From: Gammaproteobacteria bacterium | Lineage (GTDB): Bacteria; Pseudomonadota; Gammaproteobacteria; Ga0077536 | Direction of reading: 5' to 3' | Assembly (NCBI GenBank): GCA_016191285.1 | Contig: JACPPA010000025.1 | Location: forward strand, 1-64,000 | Length of the DNA stretch: 64,000 nucleotides | Shown: one piece after another, positions 17,300-24,461 of the stretch | Layout: each line of letters starts with the position of its first letter | Position numbering within the stretch: the stretch's first letter is position 1 | Made by a program: the position numbers and the translations under genes | The notes under the pieces: model-generated | Told to the model about the DNA's origin: nothing | Database searches by the model: none | What the model saw: the letters and a program-made list of their open reading frames with translations, nothing else

Positions 17300-17763
17300 T
17301 ATTTAGGCCCGAACGTAAAGGGCATTATTTTCAAGGCCCAATTAGAACTAATCGCTTGGCCAGTCTGGTTTTCTAAATAGAACTCGAACTCCTGTGAGGT
17401 TTTAAGCAGCGGCAAGGTGCATTCGGTCGACTCGAAATAATAATCGGTGGCGGTTGCGGCAGCGTAGACGTTGAAGACCCCGATCTGATCGAGCCGATTA
17501 GCGGAGGGGACAACGGCGTCGAACGTCGAGTCAATATTTATTGCGCGCGCGTGCAGGATCACGGACTTATTGGCGACGCCGGTAGCCGTTGCCCATTGGC
17601 ACTTGAGAATAAATCTTGCCAGCGGGGCATCATCCGCATTGGTCCACGCGGCGATATCGGAGGCGGCTGAGAAGGCGGCTGAGCTGATGGACGCCGGTGT
17701 GCCAGTGGTGATCGCAGTGAGCGCGCCAAACTTGATAATGGTGTCATTGGTGCCGATGGCCAT
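17299..17763 (-). CDS. Hypothetical phage structural protein
   Basis: 154 aa, MAIGTNDTIIKFGALTAITTG..., ending ALKIMPFTFGPK, predicted beta-rich with no membrane segment. It lies directly upstream of the repeat protein, with the starts and stops touching on both sides (17299 and 17763). That argues that the block 15388-17763 is translated together as one accessory structural unit. No family recognised. Confidence 0.55.
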   Translation of the reverse strand: MAIGTNDTIIKFGALTAITTGTPASISSAAFSAASDIAAWTNADDAPLARFILKCQWATATGVANKSVILHARAINIDSTFDAVVPSANRLDQIGVFNVYAAATATDYYFESTECTLPLLKTSQEFEFYLENQTGQAISSNWALKIMPFTFGPK

Positions 17764-18200
17764 TATTGCTTCCCTTTAATGGCTTCGATGTGCCCCAGCT
17801 CCACCACGCCGAGGCCGGCCTGCGCTGCTGGCGTCACCATTTCGACGCCGCGCGCCATGAGCGAGGTGACGGCGGCGGCGGAAAGGATCCCGACCGTGAC
17901 GAGCGTCTGCATCATCACGCTGTTATCCGGATCAGAAGTATCGAAGGTCGACACGTCGGAAGCCGCAAACATGGCCAGGGCGGCCTTGCCAATATTCTGC
18001 ACATCCTCATTAGGATGTGCGGCGGCTTTTTCCATCGCGGTGAACCCGCGATTAGCGCCCGCCCATTGCATTAGGCTGGCCTTGGCGATTTTCCCCTGCA
18101 CCTTGATCGTCGGCGCATTGAGCGCGAGCACGAGTTCGCCGTTCGACAATTTGTCGTACGGCGGCGGCGTGAGGAGAGCCTTGAGCTTGGCGAGATCCAC
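17763..18200 (-). CDS. Hypothetical phage protein (helical)
   Basis: 145 aa from a GTG start (MDLAKLKALLTPPPYDKLSN). Mostly helical, with an alanine-rich middle (AALAMFAASD) and no transmembrane segment. It lies between the small protein at 18218 and the accessory structural block. A role in head completion is possible from position only. No family recognised. Confidence 0.5.
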   Translation of the reverse strand: MDLAKLKALLTPPPYDKLSNGELVLALNAPTIKVQGKIAKASLMQWAGANRGFTAMEKAAAHPNEDVQNIGKAALAMFAASDVSTFDTSDPDNSVMMQTLVTVGILSAAAVTSLMARGVEMVTPAAQAGLGVVELGHIEAIKGKQ

Positions 18201-18217
18201 GCTAATTCACTGGTGGG

Positions 18218-18409
18218 TTAGGACGCGAGATTGGGATCGATGGGCGGCAGCGGCAGATCCAAGACTTTGAGATCGCGCAGCACGTCCACCTGTCGCTCGC
18301 TCAGTTCAATGGTGTCGCCCGGCTGATAGTCGACGCCGTCAAGCCGCAGCGGCTCGCGCACCTGGTAGGCGGTGGCGGCCGGCGCGGCCGCGTCTTTGGC
18401 TTTGGTCAT
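18218..18409 (-). CDS. Small phage protein, head region
   Basis: 63 aa: MTKAKDAAAPAATAYQVREP then LRLDGVDYQPGDTIELSERQ and VDVLRDLKVLDL. This short beta-type pattern (target sequence, then G..Y.PGD.I.L...Q...L) recurs in small proteins just after the capsid gene in many phages; no function is known. It sits 34 bases downstream of the capsid gene. Confidence 0.65.
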   Translation of the reverse strand: MTKAKDAAAPAATAYQVREPLRLDGVDYQPGDTIELSERQVDVLRDLKVLDLPLPPIDPNLAS

Positions 18410-18443
18410 TGCGCTCTCCCGAATCGTTTAATCAGTGCCGAAA

Positions 18444-19379
18444 TTAGGCGATGGCCGCCGAGATCAGATAACCGGCATCGGCGCCGACCATCACCGGCGA
18501 GACCTCATCGGTGATCGGATAGATCCAGGATTTCGCGCCGCGGTCTTCATAGGGCTGCTCGGCGATCGGGTAATCGCGCAGCCGATAGGTGTAGCCGTAA
18601 CTCGGCACGCCCATGTCGTTGATGCCGCTCATGTCGGTATAAGCGACGACGACGAACTTGCCCCATACGTCCTGCAAGGTCTCGGTCGCATCCAAATAAA
18701 TGGCGTCGCCCGAGAGCACCCGCTGTACCCCGAAGAGTCCCGCGAGCAGTTCCAAGGTCGCGACATCGCGTCCCGTATATTTGATGCGGTCGATGATCTG
18801 GGGATTCGTGCGCAGCTTGGCGAATACCGCCGCGCCCAGGATGACGGTGTTCGGCCGCCGGCCGACTTGCTTGCGGATCGCTTCCTTCGCGGTCTCGACA
18901 TCGTCGACCGGCTTCGACGCCGGATCGGACCACTGCGAGGCGCCGGCCAAGGTCACTTTGTTGGTGGCGGCATAGCTCGCGGCCGTGGTCGCGAGGGTCG
19001 CCTGGGCGATCTCGAGCCGATTGGCGATGATGTTCTGGGTCTTCATCACCGCCAGACGTGCCATGTCGATGCCGGGCACCGTGGCGGCTTCTTGCATGTG
19101 CTCGAACGGCACCTGCCCTTCGAGTGAGTGTTGATCCAGCGCGAACGGATTGCCGTCGTAGCCAAATTGCACGCGCTTGGTGTCGGTGCCAGGCGCGCGG
19201 GCGGTGTTGTAGGTCCGAAAATCTTCCTTGCGGAAGGTCACCACGCGGCCGCCGCGCTGGGAGACGGGCACCAGCGGGAAGAGCGACAGGCCCACCAGGT
19301 CGCCGTTGGTATAGCCGCGCGCGACCTCGGTTAATACCGGATCGATGACACGGGCTTGAGCTGAGGTTAACTGTGGCAT
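18444..19379 (-). CDS. Major capsid protein
   Basis: 311 aa: MPQLTSAQARVIDPVLTEVA, RGGRVVTFRKEDFRTYNTAR, then QWSDPASKPVDDVETAKEAI and RPNTVILGAAVFAKLRTNPQ. This is the HK97-fold major head protein type used by D3112/B3-like transposable phages and other siphophages, and is not the longer Mu gpT. It follows the protease/scaffold and DUF2190 genes, the standard head order. The C-terminus SPVMVGADAGYLISAAIA is family-typical. Confidence 0.9.
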   Translation of the reverse strand: MPQLTSAQARVIDPVLTEVARGYTNGDLVGLSLFPLVPVSQRGGRVVTFRKEDFRTYNTARAPGTDTKRVQFGYDGNPFALDQHSLEGQVPFEHMQEAATVPGIDMARLAVMKTQNIIANRLEIAQATLATTAASYAATNKVTLAGASQWSDPASKPVDDVETAKEAIRKQVGRRPNTVILGAAVFAKLRTNPQIIDRIKYTGRDVATLELLAGLFGVQRVLSGDAIYLDATETLQDVWGKFVVVAYTDMSGINDMGVPSYGYTYRLRDYPIAEQPYEDRGAKSWIYPITDEVSPVMVGADAGYLISAAIA

Positions 19380-19388
19380 AAACGCTCC

Positions 19389-19736
19389 TTAAACCGCGTT
19401 CGGGATCAAAAAGACTTCGATGAATTGGCCGGCGCCGCTGGCCGCTTCGAGCGCGATGCCAACGCGTGCGCCCGCGGTCACCCACGGGATCGCGCGACCG
19501 GTGGCATCGACCTTGACGGTCTGGCCGAGGGTGATGGCGGCGCCGGTTTCCAGCACCGCGGTCCCCATCACATCCACGGTGAGCTTGTCACCGCTGACGC
19601 CGGCGAAGCGCGACACGCCCAAGGCGTTCGCATCAGCGCCGGCTTGGGCGCCCGTCGGGGTGATGAAGCGATCGGCGACAATGACGCCGGTCGCGACCAC
19701 GGTCAGGGTTAAGGTGGGGGTATGGTTGCGTGACAT
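19389..19736 (-). CDS. DUF2190-type head decoration protein
   Basis: 115 aa: MSRNHTPTLTLTVVATGVIV then DRFITPTGAQAGADANALGV and ITLGQTVKVDATGRAIPW, ending AGQFIEVFLIP. The pattern of a small beta protein with ALGVSRF, GxTVKVDATG and GQFIEVFL is that of DUF2190/gpD-like capsid decoration proteins. It lies between scaffold and capsid. Confidence 0.8.
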   Translation of the reverse strand: MSRNHTPTLTLTVVATGVIVADRFITPTGAQAGADANALGVSRFAGVSGDKLTVDVMGTAVLETGAAITLGQTVKVDATGRAIPWVTAGARVGIALEAASGAGQFIEVFLIPNAV

Positions 19737-19764
19737 AACACTTCCTCGCGATTAACCGCGCCGC

Positions 19765-20238
19765 TTAGCGGACGGCTTTAATGGCGTCGGCATAGCCGAC
19801 CGCCGGGTGTGCGTGTTGGTAAGCCAGCGCGGCGCGATGGAGCGCGAGGCGGCCTTGGTCGACCGACCAGCCGGGCGGGGCTGCGAATTCGACGGTCGCG
19901 CCGGCCTCGGCCAGGCGCGTCAATTCTTTGAACTCCACTTGCTTCGGCAAGCGCGCGAGCCAAGCACGGAACCACGCCTCGCGCGGCTTCTTGACCGTGG
20001 CGCTGCCTTCGGTGAACTCAATTTCCGGCGCGTCGACCATAAATTCGACTAGCGCGGCTTTATCGAGCGGCAGCAGCTTGCCGTCGGTCACGAGCTGTTC
20101 AGCGAACTCGACCGCGTCGGTGCGCCGCGCTTTTTCTTCGCGCGCCTGAATGGCCGCTTCGCGCTCACTGAATTCAGTTTCTTTGGCGGCGATGGCCGCT
20201 TCCCGCGCGGCGAGCGCGGCTTTCTCTTCGGCGGTCAT
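19765..20238 (-). CDS. Internal scaffold protein (gpZ-like), nested in the protease gene
   Basis: An in-frame ATG at 20238 inside the protease gene is preceded by CAGGAG six bases upstream, a strong ribosome site for an internal position. The product would be 157 aa, opening MTAEEKAALAAREAAIAAKE with a charged coiled coil. In Mu, the scaffold gpZ is made from an internal start of the protease gene I in just this way. The sequence directly supports the start; production of the short form is inferred. Confidence 0.7.
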   Translation of the reverse strand: MTAEEKAALAAREAAIAAKETEFSEREAAIQAREEKARRTDAVEFAEQLVTDGKLLPLDKAALVEFMVDAPEIEFTEGSATVKKPREAWFRAWLARLPKQVEFKELTRLAEAGATVEFAAPPGWSVDQGRLALHRAALAYQHAHPAVGYADAIKAVR

Positions 20239-20904
20239 GGCAGACTCCTGATCAGGGGTTGGGGTGGCGGTCGAGCCGCGCTCGCTGTACATCGGTGCGG
20301 GGAGATCCGCGGTCATCGTCTCGTCGCGCGCGGCGGCGTCTAGTTCTTGGATCACGTAATCGGGCACGACGCGATCGGCGTCTTCGGTGCTGAACTTGGT
20401 CAGCAACCATTCGCGCAAGCTGCGGAACACGCGGGCGACGTTCCAGGCGTCGCTATTGCTGAATTCGATTTCGACGACGCCAGTCTCATCGTCGGCGAAG
20501 CTCGCATCACGCAAGCCTTTCACGGCGGGTGCTTGCGCGCCCAGAAAGCCGACGTGGCGTAGGTAGTAGACGCCGGGCACGGGATTACGCGGATGTTGTG
20601 GCGGATAAAACGCGGCCGAGACTTTCTTGAAACGCCCGGCGCGCACGAGCTCCGCGAATTGCGGCTCGACTTGGTCGGGCTCGGCGTTGAGGGTGTCGGT
20701 GAAGGTCAACTCCTTCACCCAGCCATAGGCCGGCGCATCCAACTTAGGATGGCCGACGACAATCGGCGCCTGGGAGAGTGCGGGATCGTAGGCCGCCGCC
20801 GTGCGTGAGAGATCGGCGGCCGAGAACGTGAGGGCGTCACCGGCCGCGGTGACATGGGTTCCCGCCTTGAAGATTTGGATGCGTGCGCCTGGCATGGGGC
20901 GCAC
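19765..20904 (-). CDS. Prohead protease / scaffold (Mu gpI-like)
   Basis: 379 aa. The N-terminal half is the Mu I-type protease (ARIQIFKAGTHVTAAGDALT, QAPIVVGHPKLDAPAYGWVK, GRFKKVSAAFYPPQ, GVYYLRHVGFLGAQAPAVKG). The C-terminal half is a coiled-coil scaffold (AAKETEFSEREAAIQAREEK). Start is GTG at 20904, or ATG at 20895 (MPGARIQIF); neither has a strong ribosome site. It makes the assembly scaffold and then cleaves it during capsid maturation. A plus-strand moron cassette separates it from gpG. Confidence 0.88.
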   Translation of the reverse strand: MRPMPGARIQIFKAGTHVTAAGDALTFSAADLSRTAAAYDPALSQAPIVVGHPKLDAPAYGWVKELTFTDTLNAEPDQVEPQFAELVRAGRFKKVSAAFYPPQHPRNPVPGVYYLRHVGFLGAQAPAVKGLRDASFADDETGVVEIEFSNSDAWNVARVFRSLREWLLTKFSTEDADRVVPDYVIQELDAAARDETMTADLPAPMYSERGSTATPTPDQESAMTAEEKAALAAREAAIAAKETEFSEREAAIQAREEKARRTDAVEFAEQLVTDGKLLPLDKAALVEFMVDAPEIEFTEGSATVKKPREAWFRAWLARLPKQVEFKELTRLAEAGATVEFAAPPGWSVDQGRLALHRAALAYQHAHPAVGYADAIKAVR

Positions 20905-21301
20905 TGTAGGGAAGGGGGGATCAGGGGCGGAAGCTGAAGGGCTTCAGCTTCCGCTATTGGGGACGCACGACCGCAGCTAAATCTTACGCCGCAATTCGCG
21001 GCAGTGTAAGGATTTTACCTTCGAGGCTCGCCCGCGCGCGCGTATGTTTTGGCCGCGCTGCATTTGACTGTCGTGGCGCGGCGAGAGTAAGTTGCGACCC
21101 GACGCTAGTAACGTCTCACCAAGCGGCAACCGCGGCCGTCATTCTTGCGGTTTTTTTGCGTCCGGTTTCCATGCCGAGCGTCGACGGGAATGCAATACGC
21201 GAAAGCGAAATACCGTCGGGTCTTTCTTTGTGGGACTTACTAGCGTCTCGGCGCCCCTCTTCACTGAGGGGCAGGACTAGTAATCCTCCAAGGAGACCAT
21301 C
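20905..21301. other. Non-coding leader between protease gene and plus-strand moron pair, with several hairpins
   Basis: 397 bases without a supported gene. It holds a 26-bp near-perfect palindrome at 20928-20953 (arms CGGAAGCTGAAG and CTTCAGCTTCCG around GG). It also has a stem AACCGC/GCGGTT followed by seven T (21128-21157), which could be a weak plus-strand terminator. A third hairpin, GCCCCTC/GAGGGGC (21253-21272), lies just ahead of the plus-strand ribosome site AAGGAG. A weak TTGACT (21064-21069) is a possible -35 element, but no good -10 was found. It probably carries the promoter and leader control of the moron genes. Confidence 0.5.
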
Positions 21302-21514
21302 ATGTCTGACCAACTTTCCTCCGTCCGAGATCATCTCGACAAAGCACTCTACGCAGTCTCCGCAATCGAAGCGGTCGCGCAATTGCTGTCCCCCAACGAC
21401 GATCCGCAGAACATCCTGCAACACGTCGATGGCCACGAGCTATCGATCCTGCTCGATGTGCTGACCGAATGCGTGAACGCGCACTTAAGCGCGGCTTATC
21501 GAGATGTGCCATGA
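21302..21514 (+). CDS. Moron protein, 70 aa, unknown function
   Basis: MSDQLSSVRDHLDKALYAVS..., acidic and helical. The plus strand is opposite to every late gene around it. A strong ribosome site AAGGAG lies 7 bases before the ATG, which separates it from the many shadow frames. It is followed after 26 bases by a zinc-motif gene on the same strand and then by a terminator (22242-22267). Independent transcription from a prophage is therefore likely. No family recognised; a lysogenic-conversion or defence-related role is only a guess. Confidence 0.75.
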   Translation: MSDQLSSVRDHLDKALYAVSAIEAVAQLLSPNDDPQNILQHVDGHELSILLDVLTECVNAHLSAAYRDVP

Positions 21515-21540
21515 CTCCGCAAATGCCAGGAGAATCACGA

Positions 21541-22112
21541 TGACCCAAGTATTGGAGACCCCAGATCAGACCGAGCCAATCGAATCAGTGCAAGAGCGCA
21601 AACTCCGATTCCTCAGCGCCGCAAATGCCAAGCGACGAGAGCTAAAAGAGACCGGAGAACTGGAAATCCTTGACCCACTAGAGAAGGCATATCGCGATCC
21701 GACGAGCCTGAAACTCGCTATTCACGCGATGTGCTTCGAATGCTTAGGGCGAGATCACGACCTGAACGTGAAGAACGAGATTGGTTCGTGCGCTGCCTAT
21801 GCGTGCCCCTTATGGGATCTTCGACCATATCAGCACCTGGCTCCGGATGGCCACGGTGCAGAAAAACGCAAGAGCGCCCTGGAAGCGGTCTTAGACGACG
21901 ATGCGACCTTGGCAGCGGCGGCACGGAAACCACTGAGCCGCGCGAAGGCAATGCGCGCCAAGTGTTTCGAGTGCATGGGGGGCAATCGCAAATCGATTGC
22001 CGAATGCGGCAGCGGTTTTGTCGCCGCGAAGCCGCCAATCCCTACGGGACATCTGAAGGGCAAAATGGAGTACCGGGAGTGCCCGTTGTGGCCAGTCCGG
22101 CCAGGGCGATGA
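21541..22112 (+). CDS. Moron protein with two CxxC...CPLW zinc motifs
   Basis: 190 aa from ATG at 21541, with AGGAG 6-7 bases upstream; the longer frame to 21504 overlaps the previous gene. Two copies of the same metal-binding pattern are visible. The first is MCFECLGRD ... IGSCAAYACPLWDLRP and the second KCFECMGGNRKSIAECGSG ... YRECPLWPVRPG. Single copies of CxxC...C...CPLWPxR occur in small uncharacterised phage proteins; here it is duplicated. Probably a nucleic-acid or protein-binding zinc protein. It is part of a two-gene plus-strand cassette with its own terminator. Confidence 0.8.
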
Positions 22113-22241
22113 GACCAGCACTGCCGGGTGGGTCTGTTCATGCATATTTAGGCGGTTTAAATTTTCAAAACAGCCGACTTCTACCCCTACCCATAGGGTA
22201 GGTGGCGGGTCGCCCCTGAATGGGGTTCTCGTCTACGTTTC

Positions 22242-22267
22242 AGGCCGCCTCCGGGCGGCCTTTTTTT
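22242..22267 (+). terminator. Rho-independent terminator of the moron cassette
   Basis: Stem AGGCCGCC/GGGCGGCCT with a short TCC-type loop, followed directly by seven T, on the plus strand. It ends the 21302-22112 cassette and abuts the stop of the convergent gpG gene, so late transcription is insulated from it. Confidence 0.88.
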
Positions 22268-22734
22268 CACCCCTCGACCGCCGCGTCCAAATGGTCATGG
22301 ATCACGTCCAAAACCGTCCGCTCGTCCTCCGCCGACAATCCGAGGTAGGGCCGGGCCGGGAGGTTCTGCTCCGGACGGCCGAACTGGTGAGTGGCGCCAT
22401 ACGGGAGATTGGTACCCCAACTCACCTCATCGGTCCCGGTTTGGTGCCGGATGCTGTCGAGTAAGGTCCGGTCGCGGACCAGGATGGCGTTGGGGTTACG
22501 ACTTTCGCGCTTGCGCTTCGAGCGGAGATATTTATCGGTCAGCGGCGTCCAAGCGGCGCCATCCGGATCGGTCTGGGTGGGGAAGCGCAGCTTGGTCGCC
22601 TCCACCATGTCGAGGCCGATTTTGTTCAACGCGACAGGCAGCCGCGGCCCCATTGCGCGGGCCAGGCGTTCGAGCGCGCTATTGATCCGCGCATTATCAA
22701 TCGTGATGGTGATGGGAACGAAACTGCCGGCCAT
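22267..22734 (-). CDS. Virion morphogenesis protein (Mu gpG-like)
   Basis: 155 aa. Pattern ITIDNARINSALERLARAMG, then MVEATKLRFPTQTDPDGAAW, TPLTDKYLRSKRKR and LLDSIRHQTGTDEVSWGTNL, ending YLGLSAEDERTVLDVIHDHL. This is the phage virion morphogenesis family (Mu gpG / P2 gpS), a tail-completion or head-tail joining protein. It follows the MuF gene after a 96-bp gap, as in Mu. Confidence 0.9.
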   Translation of the reverse strand: MAGSFVPITITIDNARINSALERLARAMGPRLPVALNKIGLDMVEATKLRFPTQTDPDGAAWTPLTDKYLRSKRKRESRNPNAILVRDRTLLDSIRHQTGTDEVSWGTNLPYGATHQFGRPEQNLPARPYLGLSAEDERTVLDVIHDHLDAAVEG

Positions 22735-22830
22735 ACGCTATACTCTCCGCGTGAGTTACCCCTGGTCGGGACGTCCCCCTATGACCGGGCCTTGGTGACT
22801 GCCCGCCCCGGAACGTGGGGAGTGAGGGCC

Positions 22831-24054
22831 CTACTCCCGTCCCTTCAGCAAAATCCCTTGACGCTGCCGATTCACATAACTGGCATCTGTGGTCGGCAAA
22901 ATCGTCCACGCCTCCAACATGCCGCCCGCCGCATTCGCGACGAACAGTAAAGTGCGGCCACGCCCGATATCGATCCCTTTCACGATGCGGCTGCGCAAGC
23001 GCACCTGGCCGGAGCGCTTGTGCTGTTCGAATGAGAGCCAGACCTCGAACGGATCGGTTAATAACTCATCGATCAAGGTCACGTATTCGGCACGCGCGAG
23101 GTCGACGTGCTGCGCTAAGGTTTCGGCATCCACGAGCACCGGCAGGCCGGCCACGGTATACACTTTTTCCTCGCCGCCGAGCACCGTGCGCAGCGCGCTG
23201 GCCATTGCTGGGCGTGCGGTGGTGCGCTCACCAAGTTGCGCGCGCGGCGCATCGAGTGGAATGGTGGCGGGCCGATTCGCTTCTTGCCACGTGCCCGGCG
23301 TGAGCCGCACCCATTCATCGGCCAGGCCGCGCGCGGCATCCATCGCCGCCTCGCTGAGCGGACGACCCCACGCGGCTTCGCCCACATTGTAAGCCCAGCC
23401 GGGATCGATCCCTTCCGGCACGCGTACCGTGCGCGGGCTGGGGCCGCGAATGCCCACTGTCTTCGTTACATAACGGGTAGGCGGCGCAGTGCCCACCGTC
23501 AATCCTTTGCGGGCGAGCGTTTTCTCTGACTCGGAAACAATGCGGCAGCGGCAGCCCCAACCATTCGGCGGATAATGTACGGACCACCACGGCGAATCAT
23601 GCGGCAGCACCAAGCCGTTCCACGCCAGATGCTCGGGGCGCGGATGCGCGACGAAGTCGCTATGCACATAGCGCCAGTACGGATAGGCCGCTAGAAAATC
23701 CGGATCGGTCATTTGCTTGTAGCGGCCCGCTTGATAGCTGGTGCGAATATTCGTCTCGTAGATCACGCGCGTGCGCCAGCCGCGGCCGCCGTTGTAACTC
23801 CAGCCGTGCTTAGCGACCAGTACATCAAAATCCTTGCGGAAGGTCTCGATGGTCACGCCGTCGGCGATCACCTTATCTATCGCCGTGCGAAGATCTTCGA
23901 GCAGCTCGCTTTTCATCGCGCCGGCGACGACGAAGGCGCGAGCGTGCATGCCCTCCCAGAGGTCGGTCCAGGCGCGCGTCGGCAGATTGAGCTTATCGCG
24001 AAAGAACGCGATCTGCTCGAGGAACGGCAGCGAGCCGTAACTGGCGTTAGGCAT
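22831..24054 (-). CDS. MuF head morphogenesis protein with C-terminal nuclease-toxin-like domain
   Basis: 407 aa. Residues ~50-190 are the MuF domain (VIYETNIRTSYQAGRYKQM, YWRYVHSDFVAHPRPEHLAW, WWSVHYPPNGWGCRCRIVSE). After a linker, residues ~295-407 (EEKVYTVAGLPVLVDAETLA, DPFEVWLSFEQHKRSGQVRL, AWTILPTTDASYVNRQRQGI) have the look of PBECR2, a Barnase/EndoU/ColicinE5-RelE-like nuclease domain known from MuF polymorphic toxins. MuF proteins sit in the head near the portal and can be delivered with DNA. The nuclease call is by pattern only. Confidence 0.82.
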   Translation of the reverse strand: MPNASYGSLPFLEQIAFFRDKLNLPTRAWTDLWEGMHARAFVVAGAMKSELLEDLRTAIDKVIADGVTIETFRKDFDVLVAKHGWSYNGGRGWRTRVIYETNIRTSYQAGRYKQMTDPDFLAAYPYWRYVHSDFVAHPRPEHLAWNGLVLPHDSPWWSVHYPPNGWGCRCRIVSESEKTLARKGLTVGTAPPTRYVTKTVGIRGPSPRTVRVPEGIDPGWAYNVGEAAWGRPLSEAAMDAARGLADEWVRLTPGTWQEANRPATIPLDAPRAQLGERTTARPAMASALRTVLGGEEKVYTVAGLPVLVDAETLAQHVDLARAEYVTLIDELLTDPFEVWLSFEQHKRSGQVRLRSRIVKGIDIGRGRTLLFVANAAGGMLEAWTILPTTDASYVNRQRQGILLKGRE

Positions 24055-24137
24055 GCGCGATCACCGATGGCCGGTCCCGCAGCCCGTTGGTAGATTGAGA
24101 GTCGCTAACACCACTCAATCTCAACGGGAGGGAACCG

Positions 24138-24368
24138 ATGGAATACAGTTCAGAGATCCAAGGGCACTTAGGGCTAGTCACGGTGACAGCATTAGCAAAA
24201 GTGCTTATCGACAAGAAAGTGCTGACACCTGGTGAACTCATCTTCGAAATGCATGGGCTCGCGTTCCTTATGGACCTGAGCAACCGTCCGAACGGCGCGG
24301 CGGCACTGCGCGATCTGGCGGAGACGCTGGGACAGCTGGTGGAAGGCCAAAGCGAACAAGAAAACTGA
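24138..24368 (+). CDS. Moron protein, 76 aa, divergent from the MuF gene
   Basis: MEYSSEIQGHLGLVTVTALA..., acidic (last residues VEGQSEQEN), helical, no membrane segment. The plus strand runs against all head genes around it. A purine-rich ribosome site (GGGAGGG) lies 6-7 bases before the ATG. It sits back-to-back with the MuF toxin-like gene, so an immunity or regulatory function for that domain is possible but unproven. No family recognised. Confidence 0.7.
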   Translation: MEYSSEIQGHLGLVTVTALAKVLIDKKVLTPGELIFEMHGLAFLMDLSNRPNGAAALRDLAETLGQLVEGQSEQEN

Positions 24369-24373
24369 GCCAG

Positions 24374-24417
24374 AAGCGACGGCTCGATTCTTTTTGTTGA
24401 AGATCGCGCCGTCGCTT
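24374..24417 (+). other. Long hairpin after the 24138-24368 moron
   Basis: AAGCGACGGC (24374-24383) pairs perfectly with GCCGTCGCTT (24408-24417). The loop holds TTCTTTTTG, flanked by a second small stem CGAT/ATCG. It begins 5 bases after the moron stop and may end its transcript, although the T-run lies in the loop and not after the stem, so it is not a classic intrinsic terminator. Confidence 0.45.
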
Positions 24418-24461
24418 GATGTATCCGGCTAAGCGAACCGGGTTAAGGCGGGCGCGGCGCT

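Noticed and set aside
18547-19485. A 312-codon minus-strand frame overlapping the capsid gene
   Set aside because: Out of frame with the capsid protein, very rich in Arg, His and Gly, no start signal.
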